The notes under the pieces were generated by a model. That model ran no database searches. It was given only the letters and a program-made list of their open reading frames with translations, and was not told where the DNA came from. Positions 7,825 through 17,268 of a stretch of 64,000 nt of DNA are shown here, one piece after another. Position 1 is the stretch's first letter. Each line of letters opens with the position of its first letter. Made by a program: the position numbers and the translations under genes. Source of the DNA: Actinomadura cremea (GTDB lineage Bacteria > Actinomycetota > Actinomycetes > Streptosporangiales > Streptosporangiaceae); NCBI RefSeq assembly GCF_014648495.1, contig NZ_BMRF01000018.1:105988-169987 (forward strand). The letters run 5' to 3'.

Positions 7825-8826
7825 GTGGAGACCGCACGGGACGTCCTGACCGCCCTGGCACGGCGCCACGCGTTCGGCGACCTGGAGGCGCTGCTCGACG
7901 AGGGGACGCTCGCCGCCGACGGCCGGACCCGCGAGGTGGCCGCGCTGTGCGCGTTCGGGCAGCGCGCCCTGGACCTGGACGCCGAGGACTTCGGCATGCC
8001 CGAGGCCGCCGGGGACGTCCCCCCGGACCTGCTCGACCGGGCACGGGCCAGCCGCATGCCGCAGGCGCCCCGGGAGCGGCCGCGCGGCGCCCTGGCGAGC
8101 CTGCGGCCCGCGTACGCGCTGCTGCTGGAGGTCATCGCGGTCCGCTGGCACCGCCGCGAGATGGCCGCGCTCGTCGCCGCCGTCCACATCGCGGGCGAGT
8201 ACCTGGCGATGCTCGCGTGGGAGCCGGTGCTCGGCCACGCGGGCGACCCGGCCCTGCTCGCCGCCGCCGTCGGCGGCGAGGGCAGCCGGTGGGGCGTGCC
8301 CGTCGACCCGGACGCGCCGCGCGAGTGCGACCACACCCGGCCGGAGCGGTCCGCGTGCGAGCGCGCCCTGCGGGTCGCCGCGATGCCGCCGCCGGGCTGG
8401 CGCGCCTACCTCGACCGGCAGCACAGCCAGGTCGCGTCCGCGCTCGGCGACTGCGCGGCCCGCTGCCGCACCCCCTGCACGGTGGTGACCCGGCTGGACG
8501 ACGCCGTCCGCGCCGACCTCGCCGAGCGCTGCGGGCTGGCGAACGACTTCGCCGACGGCGCCCTCGTGAAGCTGCGGCACGCCGCGCCCGTCGGGCACGG
8601 CTTCGGGGTGCCGTCGCCGGAGGAGGTGCAGACGGCCTGGGAGCGGGCCCGCGCGTCGCTGCGCCGCCGCCCGCTCGGCGCCGCCGCGCTGGACGGGGCC
8701 GGCGACGACGACCCCTACCCGCTCCCCGGGCTGCCCGCGCTGTTCTCCGCGATCGCCGCCGCGGAGATCGTCCCCGACACCCTCCTGCACGACGTGACGA
8801 CGCGCATCACCTCGACGCTCACCTGA
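7825..8826 (+). CDS. Hypothetical protein, 333 residues
   Basis: I do not recognise a family. The protein is soluble, rich in Ala, Arg and Leu, with no signal peptide or long hydrophobic segment. A cysteine/histidine-rich middle (CDHTRPERSAC near 172-182 and DCAARCRTPC near 217-226) could bind a metal or cluster. The C-terminus is Pro- and Asp-rich. The GTG start at 7825 follows GAGGAAGC. An upstream extension to 7690 would run back into pepN and through the terminator hairpin, so it is rejected. The 3' end overlaps the convergent malQ by eight bases. Confidence 0.8.
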   Translation: METARDVLTALARRHAFGDLEALLDEGTLAADGRTREVAALCAFGQRALDLDAEDFGMPEAAGDVPPDLLDRARASRMPQAPRERPRGALASLRPAYALLLEVIAVRWHRREMAALVAAVHIAGEYLAMLAWEPVLGHAGDPALLAAAVGGEGSRWGVPVDPDAPRECDHTRPERSACERALRVAAMPPPGWRAYLDRQHSQVASALGDCAARCRTPCTVVTRLDDAVRADLAERCGLANDFADGALVKLRHAAPVGHGFGVPSPEEVQTAWERARASLRRRPLGAAALDGAGDDDPYPLPGLPALFSAIAAAEIVPDTLLHDVTTRITSTLT

Positions 8827-10879
8827 CCCGCCGCCGCACCGGCTCGACGGACGGCAGCGGCCGGGACGCCAGGTCGTCGAGCAGGACGGGACGTCCGGCG
8901 GCGTCGGCCAGCGGGACGCGCCAGTTCGGGTACTCGTCGACCGTGCCCGGCTGGTTCTGGGTGCGGCGCTCCCCCACGGCGTCGGCGAGCGAGACGCCGA
9001 CGAGCCGGGCGGGCGTGCCGGCGAGGAAGCCGTGCAGGGCCGCGACGACCGCCTCGTCGTACTCGCCGGACCCGTCGGCCAGGGCCCGCGCGATCGTCTC
9101 GGGCGGCGCGGCCAGCAGGCCCTCGGCGTGCAGGAGCGCGAGCCAGTCCGCGAGCCGCCGCCGGTGGTCGTCCTCCTCCTCGGCGCGGGGACGGGTCAGC
9201 AGGCCGAGCCGGTCGCGCAGGTCGATGTGGTCGCCGTGCAGGAACCCGGTGACGGGCGGCATGTCGTGCGTCCCGACCGTGGCCAGCGACGCCTCCCGCC
9301 AGCGCCGCGGCTGCTTCGGCCGGCCCCGGTCGTCGCGCTCGAACCACAGCAGCGACGTCCCGAGGACGCCGTGCGCGGCGAGCGCGTCGCGGACCTCCGG
9401 TTCGACGGTGCCGAGGTCCTCGCCGACGACGACGGCGCCCGCGCGCTCGGCCTCCCACGCGAGGCAGCCGAGCAGCGCGTCCCGGTCGTAGCGGACGTAC
9501 GTGCCGTCGGCGGGCGAGCCGCCCTCGGGCACCCACCACAGCCGCGACACCTGCATGGCGTGGTCGAGGCGCAGCCCGCCGCCGTGCCGGAACGCCGCCG
9601 CGAGCATGTCCCGGAACGGGGCGTAGGCGGCCTCGGCGAGGCGGCGCGGGTGCCACGGCGGCTGCCCCCAGTCCTGGCCGCGCTGGTTGAACTCGTCCGG
9701 GGGCGCGCCGACGCTCATGCCGGGCGCGATCATGTCCCGGTACATCCAGGAGTCGGCACTGCCGTGCGCGACGCCGACCGCCAGGTCGTGCATGATCCCG
9801 ATCGGCATGCCCGCGTCGCGCGCCGCCCGCTGGGCCGCCGCGAGCTGCCCGTCCAGGCGCCACTGGAGCCAGGCGTGGAAGTCGACGCGGTCGGCGAGGC
9901 GGGCGGCCTCGTCGGCGACGGCCCGGCCGCCGGCGTCGCGCAGCTCGGCGGGCCAGCTCCGCCAGTCCGGGCCGTGCTTCTCGCTGAGCGCCGACCAGGT
10001 CGCGAACAGGGTGAGCGCGCCGCCCTCGCGGGCCCGGAACTCCGCGAACCCGCGCCGCTCGGCGTCCCCGCGGGGGAGCCGGTGCAGCGATTCGAGGGCC
10101 TGCAGCTTCGCCGCCCAGGCCGCGCCGCGGTCGATCTCCCGCGCCGCGTCGCCGCCGCGGCGCAGCGGCGCGCCGAGCGCGGACAGCCGCTCGCGGTCGG
10201 CGGCGGGCAGCGCGGCGTACTCGGGGAGGTCCTCGACGCGCAGGTACAGCGGCGCGGCGAAGCGGCGGCTCGCCGGCGAGTACGGCGACGGGCCGATCGG
10301 CGGGACCGTCTCGGTCGCGTGCAGCGGGTTGATGAGCGTGAAACCGGCGCCGAGGTCGCGGGCGCTCCAGGACGCGAGGTCCGCGAGGTCGTGCAGGTCG
10401 CCGATCCCCCATGACGCGCTCGACGGCACCGAGTAGAGCTGGACGGTGAAACCCCACGCCCGTTCGGGGAGGGCGAGCGCGCGCGGGGCGACCAGCAGGG
10501 GGACGCTCTCGTGCCGCTCCCCCAGGCGCGCGTGCAGGCGGTGCCAGCCCAGCGGGACGTCGCCGGCCTCGGCGTCCCCGAACGGGCGCACGCCCCCGCC
10601 GGCGAGCTCGACCGTCAGCTCCGGGCGGCCGGGCGGCCGGGGCACGCCCTCGCCGCGCCGGGCGACGACGACCGGGGGCAGCAGCCGCGTCCGCTCCCGC
10701 TCCCGCTCGCGCTCCAGTTCCTCGACGACGGCCGCCGGGGACGACACGTCCACGCCGAGCGCCGCGAGGACGGAGCGCAGGGTGCCGGGCGCGACCCCGG
10801 TCTCGCGCCCCCGCCAGTCGGTGTAGCGGGTGGCGACGCCGTACCGCCGCGCCAGCGCGGCGAGCTCCTCTTCGACCAC
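8819..10879 (-). CDS. malQ: 4-alpha-glucanotransferase
   Basis: This 686-residue GH77 amylomaltase is a cytoplasmic disproportionating enzyme that moves maltodextrin segments between acceptors. Landmarks are FTVQLYSVPSSASWGIGDL near 145, the nucleophile region LRLDHAMQVSRLW near 415, VVGEDLGTV with the acid/base Glu near 470, and THDMPPVTGF near 525. An N-terminal extension of about 130 residues is typical of actinobacterial MalQ. The GTG start has GGGG upstream. It converges with the unknown gene on its 3' side and follows the amidase gene by 62 bases. Confidence 0.95.
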   Translation of the reverse strand: MVEEELAALARRYGVATRYTDWRGRETGVAPGTLRSVLAALGVDVSSPAAVVEELERERERERTRLLPPVVVARRGEGVPRPPGRPELTVELAGGGVRPFGDAEAGDVPLGWHRLHARLGERHESVPLLVAPRALALPERAWGFTVQLYSVPSSASWGIGDLHDLADLASWSARDLGAGFTLINPLHATETVPPIGPSPYSPASRRFAAPLYLRVEDLPEYAALPAADRERLSALGAPLRRGGDAAREIDRGAAWAAKLQALESLHRLPRGDAERRGFAEFRAREGGALTLFATWSALSEKHGPDWRSWPAELRDAGGRAVADEAARLADRVDFHAWLQWRLDGQLAAAQRAARDAGMPIGIMHDLAVGVAHGSADSWMYRDMIAPGMSVGAPPDEFNQRGQDWGQPPWHPRRLAEAAYAPFRDMLAAAFRHGGGLRLDHAMQVSRLWWVPEGGSPADGTYVRYDRDALLGCLAWEAERAGAVVVGEDLGTVEPEVRDALAAHGVLGTSLLWFERDDRGRPKQPRRWREASLATVGTHDMPPVTGFLHGDHIDLRDRLGLLTRPRAEEEDDHRRRLADWLALLHAEGLLAAPPETIARALADGSGEYDEAVVAALHGFLAGTPARLVGVSLADAVGERRTQNQPGTVDEYPNWRVPLADAAGRPVLLDDLASRPLPSVEPVRRRVR

Positions 10880-10941
10880 GCCGTACCCCTGCCCCGTCCG
10901 CGCGGGCTCATCCGTCGCGCCGGGCGGGTCTTACCCCGGGG

Positions 10942-12366
10942 TCACTCGGCCCAGATCGGCGGCTTGCGGCCGGCCCAGGGGCGGGCCTCCTCGAGCTGCG
11001 CCGACAGGGAGATGAGCGTGCCCTCACCGCCGATCCGCCCGGCGAGCATCACGCCGATGGGCAGGCCCTCGCCCGTCCAGTGCAGCGGAACGTTCACCGC
11101 GGGCTGCCCGGAGATGTTGTACATCGCGCAGAAGGGCGTGAAGCGCGTCTGCCGTGCGAAGTTCTCCTCGGGTTCCTGGTCGTGGAAGTAGCCCACGGGA
11201 ACCGGGGGCTGCGCCAAGGTCGGGTGCAGGATCGCGTCGTACTCGTCCATCATCTCCAGCGCCAGGCGGAACGCGCCCTGCAGCGTCGCCTGCGCTTCGA
11301 GGAGCTGCGGCGCCGTGGTGGCCTCGCCGCGCGCCCGCAGCCAGCGCGTCAGCGGCTGGAGCAGGTGCTCGCTCCCGGGCGGGACGGGCGTCGTCGTCGC
11401 CATCGCCGCCCACAGCGTCTCGAAGTGCGGCAGCAGTTCGGACGCGTCGACGCGGGGCAGGTCCACGACCTCGTGGCCCAGCTCCTCCAGCAGCGCCGAC
11501 GCCTCCTCGTAGGCGGCGACGCAGTCGGGATGCACGGTCGCGTCCGGAACGGCGGGCTCGATGCTGCGCGCGATCCGCAGCCGCCCCGGCGGCCGGTCGG
11601 CGAACGACAGGAACGTCCCGTCCGCGGACGGCGCCCGGTACAGGTCCCCGTACATCGGCGCGGCCATGACGTCCAGCAGCAGCGCCGCGTCCCGGACGCT
11701 CCGCGCGATCGGCCCGTTCGTCGCCAGCCCGAACAGGTCCGCGCCGATCGGCCCGTTCGAGATCCGGCCGCGCGTCGGCTTGATCCCGAACAGCCCGCAC
11801 GCGCTCGACGGGATCCGGATCGATCCGCCGCCGTCGCTGCCCTGCGCCGCGGGCGCCAGCCCGGACGCGACCGCCGCCGCCGCGCCGCCGCTCGACCCGC
11901 CCGCCGACCGCGACTCGTCCCAGGGGGTGCGGGCCGGGGGCGCCACCGGGCCCTCGGTGTAGCAGGGCAGGCCGAACTCGGGCGTCGTCGTCTTGCCGGG
12001 CAGCACCGACCCGGCGTCCCGCAGCAGCCGTACGACGCCGTCGTCGGCGAACCCGTCCAGGTCGGCGAACACGGCCGAGCCGAGCGTCGTCCGGACGCCC
12101 GCCACCAGGTTCAGGTCCTTGATGGGGATCGGGACGCCGAGCAGCGGCGGCAGCTCGGCCGGGTCGGCGGCGTCCAGCACCGCCTTCTCGGCCGCCCGCG
12201 CCTGCTCGCGCGCGAGGTCCGCGGTCACCGTCACGTACGCCCCGACCCGCGGGTTCAGGCGTTCGATGCGCTCCAGGTAGTGATCGGCGAGTTCGACCGG
12301 GGAGACCTCCCGGGCGCGGACGGCCGCGGCCGCCTCCCTGGCGCCGAGGTCATGGGGATGTGTCAC
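10942..12366 (-). CDS. Amidase-signature family amidase
   Basis: This 474-residue amidase-signature hydrolase has the catalytic Lys in VPIPIKDLN near residue 84 and the SAGGSSGGAAAAVASG block near 153-168. The nucleophile Ser follows in GSDGGGSIRIPSS near 174-186, completing the Ser-cisSer-Lys triad. The substrate cannot be told from sequence; the family includes GatA-like, nylon-oligomer and aryl-amide hydrolases. It lacks the GatB neighbour expected for a tRNA amidotransferase. The ATG start is at 12366, 213 bases from the divergent NERD gene. Confidence 0.92.
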   Translation of the reverse strand: MTHPHDLGAREAAAAVRAREVSPVELADHYLERIERLNPRVGAYVTVTADLAREQARAAEKAVLDAADPAELPPLLGVPIPIKDLNLVAGVRTTLGSAVFADLDGFADDGVVRLLRDAGSVLPGKTTTPEFGLPCYTEGPVAPPARTPWDESRSAGGSSGGAAAAVASGLAPAAQGSDGGGSIRIPSSACGLFGIKPTRGRISNGPIGADLFGLATNGPIARSVRDAALLLDVMAAPMYGDLYRAPSADGTFLSFADRPPGRLRIARSIEPAVPDATVHPDCVAAYEEASALLEELGHEVVDLPRVDASELLPHFETLWAAMATTTPVPPGSEHLLQPLTRWLRARGEATTAPQLLEAQATLQGAFRLALEMMDEYDAILHPTLAQPPVPVGYFHDQEPEENFARQTRFTPFCAMYNISGQPAVNVPLHWTGEGLPIGVMLAGRIGGEGTLISLSAQLEEARPWAGRKPPIWAE

Positions 12367-12579
12367 GAGTAGGACCGTAGACGTCCCGTGGGGCGGGCAT
12401 CAATGGGAAGACCCGTGGAGGCCGGCCGCGGAGACGGACGCGGCCCGGGACAAGGAAGGTGAATTACCACCCTACCCACCCAGTGCGTAAGTGAATCTCT
12501 CACGAGCGGGGACAAAACTATTAACCCTGGATGACTGGTTCGACCGCCACACGACTGATTACTCTGCGCACGGAGGATC

Positions 12580-13557
12580 ATGCCCCCGATGAGAGAGGAA
12601 GACGGAGCGTCACTCATGGCGATCACGGAGCGGGGCAACGGACAGGAGGCCCGGGCACGCCCCGGGACCGAACCCGAAGAGAGGCTCGACCAGCGTGAAC
12701 CTCCCGTGAACGAGCGGGCGGACGGCCCGCCGGACGACTACGCCGACGACCTCGCGGCCGAACGCGCGGCCGAACGCGCGGCCGAACGCGCGGCCGAACG
12801 CGCGGCCGAACGCGCGGCCGAGCGCGCCGACGACCGTCCGGGCGACCGCGGCGAAGGACTCGAGGCGCTGCTGGGCGACCCCCGCGCCCGGCGCTGGGCG
12901 ATCCGCGGCGGCGCGGGCCTCGTCGCCCTCGTCCTCGGCTGGATGCTGATCGACCTGCGCGCCGGGGTCACCCTCGCCGTGCTGGTGGTCATCGCCGACG
13001 TCGTCCGGATGACCCGCAAGAGCTCCAGCGTCCCCGCGTGGCAGAAGTCCTCGGCCGCCGAACGCCGCACCGAGAAGCAGCTGAAGGCCCTCGAACGCCG
13101 CGGGTACCTCGTGCTGCACGCCCGGTCGGTGCCGCGCGACGACGACGGCGTCAGCGACGGCCGCATCGACCACCTGGTCATCGGACCGAGCGGCGTCTAC
13201 GCGATCGACTCCGAGAAGTGGGACAAGCGCCTCCCCGTGCGCACCCTGTCCCACCTCAAGCTGTTCCATGGTCCCGTCAACAAGAAGGACCGGCTCGACG
13301 AGGCGCGGTGGGAGGCCGAACAGGCCAGCCGGATCCTCGCCGGGCGGGTCGGCTTCGAGGTCCCCGTCCAGCCCTCCGTGGCGATCTACGGGCCGTCCAT
13401 CCCGTGGAAGGTCATGCGGGTCCGGGACGTGGACGTCTACGCGGGCAACCGGGCGCGCGCCTACCTGCGGCGCCGGCCGAAGATCCTCACCGACATCGAC
13501 GTCCAGCGGATCTTCCAGGCCGCCGAGAAGGCCCTGCCGCCCAAGTATCCCGTCTGA
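12580..13557 (+). CDS. Membrane-linked NERD (nuclease-related) domain protein
   Basis: The protein has 325 residues. The first 105 are charged and disordered and include six tandem AAER units (about residues 59-82). A membrane segment follows near 112-145 ([32 protein letters not shown], written here as positions 113-144). The C-terminal half is a NERD domain with [43 protein letters not shown] and the [10 protein letters not shown] strand. Its putative restriction-nuclease-like residues are the Asp of RIDHLVIG and the Glu-Lys of SEKW. GGAGG six bases before the ATG at 12580 supports this start. The function of such proteins is not established. A hairpin follows at 13573. Confidence 0.85.
   Translation: MPPMREEDGASLMAITERGNGQEARARPGTEPEERLDQREPPVNERADGPPDDYADDLAAERAAERAAERAAERAAERAAERADDRPGDRGEGLEALLGDPRARRWAIRGGAGLVALVLGWMLIDLRAGVTLAVLVVIADVVRMTRKSSSVPAWQKSSAAERRTEKQLKALERRGYLVLHARSVPRDDDGVSDGRIDHLVIGPSGVYAIDSEKWDKRLPVRTLSHLKLFHGPVNKKDRLDEARWEAEQASRILAGRVGFEVPVQPSVAIYGPSIPWKVMRVRDVDVYAGNRARAYLRRRPKILTDIDVQRIFQAAEKALPPKYPV
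12754..12825 (+). repeat. Six tandem 12-bp units encoding AAER
   Basis: GCGGCCGAACGC is repeated six times head to tail in frame. The first five copies are identical and the sixth has one change (GAG for GAA). The identity at synonymous sites points to recent slippage expansion, so copy number probably varies between strains. It adds an alpha-helical charged rod ahead of the membrane segment. Confidence 0.95.
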
Positions 13558-13572
13558 CCCCGCACGCGACAC

Positions 13573-13600
13573 GCGGCACCTCGACCGCCCGGGGTGCCGC
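13573..13600 (+). terminator. Hairpin after the NERD gene; rest of the 13558-13870 gap has no gene
   Basis: GCGGCACC pairs with GGTGCCGC, extended by three inner pairs, 16 bases past the stop. The remaining 270 bases before ilvD show no convincing ORF. I saw no T-box or leader peptide for branched-chain amino acids. A ribosome binding site AGAGG precedes ilvD. Confidence 0.6.
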
Positions 13601-13870
13601 ACCCCACCGCGGTCTCACGCGTCTCTCCGCAGATCACCGGGCCGGCCGCGCCGTCCCGGGAATTCGTGCGCCCGCGCGACGTTGATAGCATCGGGGACCT
13701 GGAAAGGCCGGCCCTGGGCGCGACCTCCGCTGAGCCGGCGGCAGCGCCGCGATCCGCCGCTGCGAGCGTCCCGGCACCCACCGCGACACCCGGGCGAAGA
13801 TCGCCCGCCCCGCCGACCCCGGCGCGGCGCGCCCCCGGGTCCGCGCACGTCACAGGTCAGAGAGGTCACA

Positions 13871-15730
13871 ATGCCCCCGCTCAGGTCACGCACGGTCACC
13901 CACGGCAGGAACATGGCGGGCGCCCGCGCGCTCATGCGGGCCAGCGGCGTCGAGCGCGAGGACTTCGGCAAGCCCATCGTCGCGGTCGCCAACAGCTTCA
14001 CCCAGTTCGTGCCCGGCCACGTCCACCTCGACGAGGTCGGCAAGGTCGTCGCCGGCGCCGTCAAGGAGGCCGGCGGCGTCCCCCGCGAGTTCAACACCAT
14101 CGCCGTGGACGACGGCATCGCCATGGGCCACGGCGGCATGCTGTACTCGCTGCCGTCCCGCGAGATCATCGCCGACGCCGTCGAGTACATGGTCAACGCG
14201 CACTGCGCCGACGCCCTCGTCTGCGTCTCCAACTGCGACAAGATCACCCCGGGCATGCTGCTGGCCGCCATGCGGCTCAACATCCCGACGGTCTTCGTCT
14301 CCGGCGGCCCGATGGAGGCCGGCAAGCCCGTCGAGGGCGTCATGGACGGCAACAAGCTCGACCTGATCGACCCGATGATCGCCTCCGCCGACGAGTCCGT
14401 CGCCGACGACAAGCTCGCCGAGATGGAGGAGAGCGCCTGCCCGACCTGCGGGTCCTGCTCCGGCATGTTCACCGCCAACTCGATGAACTGCCTCACCGAG
14501 GCGATCGGCCTCGCGCTCCCCGGCAACGGCACCGTCCTCGCCACCCACACCGCCCGCCGCGACCTCTACGAGAACGCCGGGCGCACCGTCGTCGAGATCG
14601 CGAAGCGGTACTACGACGGCGACGACGAGACCGTCCTGCCGCTGAACATCGCGACGTGGGAGGCGTTCGAGAACGCGATGGTGCTCGACGTCGCCATGGG
14701 CGGCTCCACCAACACGATCCTGCACCTGCTCGCCGCCGCCACCGAGGCGGGCGTCGACTTCGGCCTCGACGACATCGACGCCGTCTCCCGCCGCGTCCCG
14801 TGCGTCTGCAAGCTCGCCCCCGCGCTGGCCACCTACCACGTCGAGGACTGCCATCGCGCCGGCGGCATCCCCGCCCTCCTCGGCGAACTGCACCGCGGCG
14901 GGCTGCTGAACTCGGACGCGCACACGATCCACAGCGCGTCCATCGCCGAGTTCGTCGCCAAGTGGGACGTCCGCTCCCCCGACGTCCTGCCCGAGGCCGT
15001 CGAGCTGTTCCACGCGGCCCCCGGCGGCGTCCGCAGCACGTCCGCGTTCAGCCAGAGCAACCGCTGGAAGGACCTCGACCTCGACCGCGCCGAGGGCTGC
15101 ATCCGCGACGTCGAGCACGCCTACACCGCCGACGGCGGCCTCGCCGTCCTGCGCGGCAACATCGCCCCCGACGGCGCGATCGTCAAGACCGCGGGCGTCG
15201 AGGAGGAACTCTGGACCTTCACCGGCCCGGCCGTCGTGTTCGAGAGCCAGGACCAGGCCGCCGAGGGCATCCTCGGGGGCAGGGTCAAGGCGGGAGACGT
15301 CGTCGTGATCCGCTACGAGGGCCCCAAGGGCGGCCCCGGCATGCAGGAGATGCTGTACCCGACGAGCTTCCTCAAGGGCCGCGGGCTCGGCAAGGCGTGC
15401 GCGCTGATCACCGACGGCCGGTTCTCCGGCGGGACGTCCGGGCTGTCCATCGGGCACGCGTCCCCCGAGGCCGCGGGCGGCGGCGTCATCGCCCTCGTGG
15501 AGGACGGCGACCGCGTGGTCATCGACATCCCGAACCGCGTCCTCGAACTGGACGTCCCCGAGGACGAGCTGGAGGTCCGCCGCGAGAAGCTGCTGGCCGA
15601 CCTCGGCGGCTACAAGCCCCGCGACCGGGACCGGCCCGTCACCGCCGCGCTGCGCGCCTACGCCGCGATGGCCACCTCGGCCTCCACCGGCGCTGCCCGC
15701 GACGTCGCCCAGATCGAGCGCCGAGCATGA
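13871..15730 (+). CDS. ilvD: Dihydroxy-acid dehydratase
   Basis: This 619-residue iron-sulfur enzyme dehydrates 2,3-dihydroxy-isovalerate and -methylvalerate in valine and isoleucine synthesis. Cluster ligands are seen in [11 protein letters not shown] (near residue 120) and [19 protein letters not shown] (near 190-208). [18 protein letters not shown] near 520 is the conserved C-terminal signature. [21 protein letters not shown] is the usual N-terminus of the actinobacterial protein and fixes the ATG at 13871. It stands alone here without other ilv genes; a hairpin follows at 15785. Confidence 0.97.
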   Translation: MPPLRSRTVTHGRNMAGARALMRASGVEREDFGKPIVAVANSFTQFVPGHVHLDEVGKVVAGAVKEAGGVPREFNTIAVDDGIAMGHGGMLYSLPSREIIADAVEYMVNAHCADALVCVSNCDKITPGMLLAAMRLNIPTVFVSGGPMEAGKPVEGVMDGNKLDLIDPMIASADESVADDKLAEMEESACPTCGSCSGMFTANSMNCLTEAIGLALPGNGTVLATHTARRDLYENAGRTVVEIAKRYYDGDDETVLPLNIATWEAFENAMVLDVAMGGSTNTILHLLAAATEAGVDFGLDDIDAVSRRVPCVCKLAPALATYHVEDCHRAGGIPALLGELHRGGLLNSDAHTIHSASIAEFVAKWDVRSPDVLPEAVELFHAAPGGVRSTSAFSQSNRWKDLDLDRAEGCIRDVEHAYTADGGLAVLRGNIAPDGAIVKTAGVEEELWTFTGPAVVFESQDQAAEGILGGRVKAGDVVVIRYEGPKGGPGMQEMLYPTSFLKGRGLGKACALITDGRFSGGTSGLSIGHASPEAAGGGVIALVEDGDRVVIDIPNRVLELDVPEDELEVRREKLLADLGGYKPRDRDRPVTAALRAYAAMATSASTGAARDVAQIERRA

Positions 15731-15784
15731 CCTGAGAGGTAATCGACCGCCTTACCCCCACCGGGGCAGAGTGGATCACGCAAG

Positions 15785-15810
15785 GCCGGGGCGCCCGACC
15801 GGGCCCCGGC
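15785..15810 (+). terminator. Hairpin between ilvD and the DUF1330 gene
   Basis: GCCGGGGC pairs with GCCCCGGC across a ten-base loop, 55 bases after ilvD. It lies 22 bases before the next start, so it may separate the two transcripts. Confidence 0.5.
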
Positions 15811-15832
15811 ACCACCTCTCAAGGAGACCGCC

Positions 15833-16183
15833 ATGACCGCCTACGCCCTCGCCCACCTGTTCCCCCAGGCGCCCCTGCACGACGACGTCTTCACCTACAT
15901 CGAGCGCATCCAGGACACGATGGACCCGTTCGGCGGCCGCTTCCTCGTGCACGGCACGGACGCCGAGGTGATCGAGGGCCCGTTCGAGGGCGGGTACGTC
16001 CTCATCGAGTTCCCCGACATGGAGAAGGCCCGCGCCTGGTACGCGTCGGACGCCTACCGGGCGATCCTCGCGATGCGCACCGACAACATGCGGGGCACGA
16101 CGGTGCTCCTGCCGGGCGTCCCGCCGGACTACGACGCCGCCGCCACCGGCCGCGCCATGCGCGCCGCCCAGGCGGCCGGATGA
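15833..16183 (+). CDS. DUF1330 family small protein
   Basis: The 116-residue protein has the ferredoxin-like dimeric alpha/beta barrel pattern of DUF1330. Key pieces are YIERIQDTMDPFGGRFLVHG, GYVLIEFPDMEKARAWYAS and YRAILAMRTDN. The biochemical role of the family is not settled. The ATG has AAGGAG eight bases upstream. It stands alone between ilvD and the convergent FmdB-like gene. Confidence 0.88.
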   Translation: MTAYALAHLFPQAPLHDDVFTYIERIQDTMDPFGGRFLVHGTDAEVIEGPFEGGYVLIEFPDMEKARAWYASDAYRAILAMRTDNMRGTTVLLPGVPPDYDAAATGRAMRAAQAAG

Positions 16184-16225
16184 CCGTCCGGACGACGGCG
16201 GGGGCTCGGGGCGGGCGACGGGCCG

Positions 16226-16447
16226 TCAGGAGCAGCAGCCTCCACCGCAGCAGCCCCCTCCACCGGCGGACGGCGGGGGCTGCGGGGCACCGCCGCGCGC
16301 CGATCCGGTCACCGCGACCGTCGACAGCAGCTTGACGGTGTCGTCGTGCCCGTCCGGGCACGGCGCCGGGTCGGAGGCGTTGATCATGGGCCGGGAGACC
16401 TCGAAGGTCGACCCGCAGGCGCGGCAGCGGTAGTCATAGCGTGGCAC
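16226..16447 (-). CDS. FmdB-family zinc ribbon protein
   Basis: The 73-residue protein begins MPRYDYRCRACGSTFEVSRPM with CRAC and a second pair at APCPDGH, so the zinc ribbon is present but the second half is CPDGH rather than CPxC. A Gly/Pro linker leads to a cysteine-rich tail, GGGGCCGGGCCS, typical of actinobacterial members. Named after an amidase regulator, the family has no proven general role. It may share transcription with the HNH gene 43 bases upstream. Confidence 0.87.
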   Translation of the reverse strand: MPRYDYRCRACGSTFEVSRPMINASDPAPCPDGHDDTVKLLSTVAVTGSARGGAPQPPPSAGGGGCCGGGCCS

Positions 16448-16490
16448 GCCGCCAGGATACGCCAGCCGGGTCCCCCCGGGCAGTGCCCGA

Positions 16491-17000
16491 TCAGGCGGCG
16501 GGCTCCGTCACGTACGGGGCCCACTGGGGGTCGCCGTCGTGGACGATGCCGATCAGCCGCCAGTGCGCGCCGCGCGGGACGCCCGGCGTGACCGGGAGCG
16601 ACCAGCCCAGTTCGTCCAGCAGGCGGTCGGCCTTGCGGTGGTTGCACGTCGTGCAGGACGCGACGCAGTTCTCCCACGAATGGGCGCCGCCGCGGCTGCG
16701 GGGATGGACGTGGTCGATCGTGTCGGCGCGGTGCCCGCAGTAGACGCAGCGGAAGTTGTCGCGCCGCATCAGGGCGGCGCGGGTCAGCGGGACGCGGGTG
16801 CGGAACGGGATCCGCACGTAGCGGCGGAGCCGGATCACCGACGGCACCTCGACGGCCATCGTGGCGGAGTGCAGTACCGCGCCGGTGACGTCGTGATGGA
16901 CGATCTCGGCCTTCTCCCGGAGCACGAGGCAGACCGCCCGGCGGAGCGGGAGCGTCGTGAGCGGTTCGTACGTCGCGTTCAGGAGGAGGACCTGCCGCAT
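16491..17000 (-). CDS. HNH endonuclease
   Basis: The 169-residue protein has an N-terminal MRQVLLLNATYEPLTTLPLRRA module found in many actinobacterial HNH proteins. A C-terminal HNH domain follows: CVYCGHRADTIDHVHPRSRGG carries the first zinc pair and the catalytic histidine (DHVHP), and SWENCVASCTTCNHRKADR carries the Asn, the second zinc pair and the final His. The true substrate is unknown for this very common stand-alone type. The ATG overlaps the stop of a 33-codon upstream ORF (TGATG) and also has GGAGG eight bases upstream. Confidence 0.9.
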   Translation of the reverse strand: MRQVLLLNATYEPLTTLPLRRAVCLVLREKAEIVHHDVTGAVLHSATMAVEVPSVIRLRRYVRIPFRTRVPLTRAALMRRDNFRCVYCGHRADTIDHVHPRSRGGAHSWENCVASCTTCNHRKADRLLDELGWSLPVTPGVPRGAHWRLIGIVHDGDPQWAPYVTEPAA

Positions 17001-17101
17001 CAGACGGCCTCCGTCGCGTTCGGTATCGCCTCGGCGAGCGCGCCTGCACGCACGTCCCGCCGAGGCCGGAATATCGTCTCCGGCACCTGCGCAACCGCCA
17101 T
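17000..17101 (-). CDS. 33-codon leader ORF translationally coupled to the HNH gene
   Basis: The ORF starts at an ATG with GAGGAGG five bases upstream, the best ribosome binding site in this neighbourhood, and ends in TGATG so that its stop overlaps the HNH start. The product (MAVAQVPETI..., 33 residues, with RPRRD in the middle) resembles nothing I know. It has no hydrophobic segment and no run of a single amino acid that would suggest attenuation. It may serve to feed ribosomes into the HNH gene or be a small partner protein. Confidence 0.6.
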   Translation of the reverse strand: MAVAQVPETIFRPRRDVRAGALAEAIPNATEAV

Positions 17102-17268
17102 GAGGACCTCCTCGGGGGCGAACCGACACCATCAGTGTGGCCCGCGAGGGGCCCGTTCGGCTACCCCAATAATTCCCATCTGTGAGTCAGATGGAACGCA
17201 AAAGCCCACTTCGTCCGTCCGGAGCGGCGTGCGGCGGGCACTCCCCGGCGGCCAATACAGTGCATTCC

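Noticed and set aside
5091-8336. A 1081-codon minus-strand frame opposite pepN
   Set aside because: Low-complexity Arg/Val/Gly sequence antisense to a clear M1 peptidase, with no ribosome binding site or domain.
12754-12825. Possible CRISPR-like or regulatory repeat
   Set aside because: The units are contiguous 12-mers in frame inside a coding region with no spacers.
13558-13870. T-box or leader-peptide attenuator for ilvD
   Set aside because: No T-box core sequence and no short ORF rich in Leu, Ile or Val codons was found.
13886-15457. A 523-codon minus-strand frame opposite ilvD
   Set aside because: It is the antisense of a well-conserved enzyme with third-position bias belonging to the plus strand.
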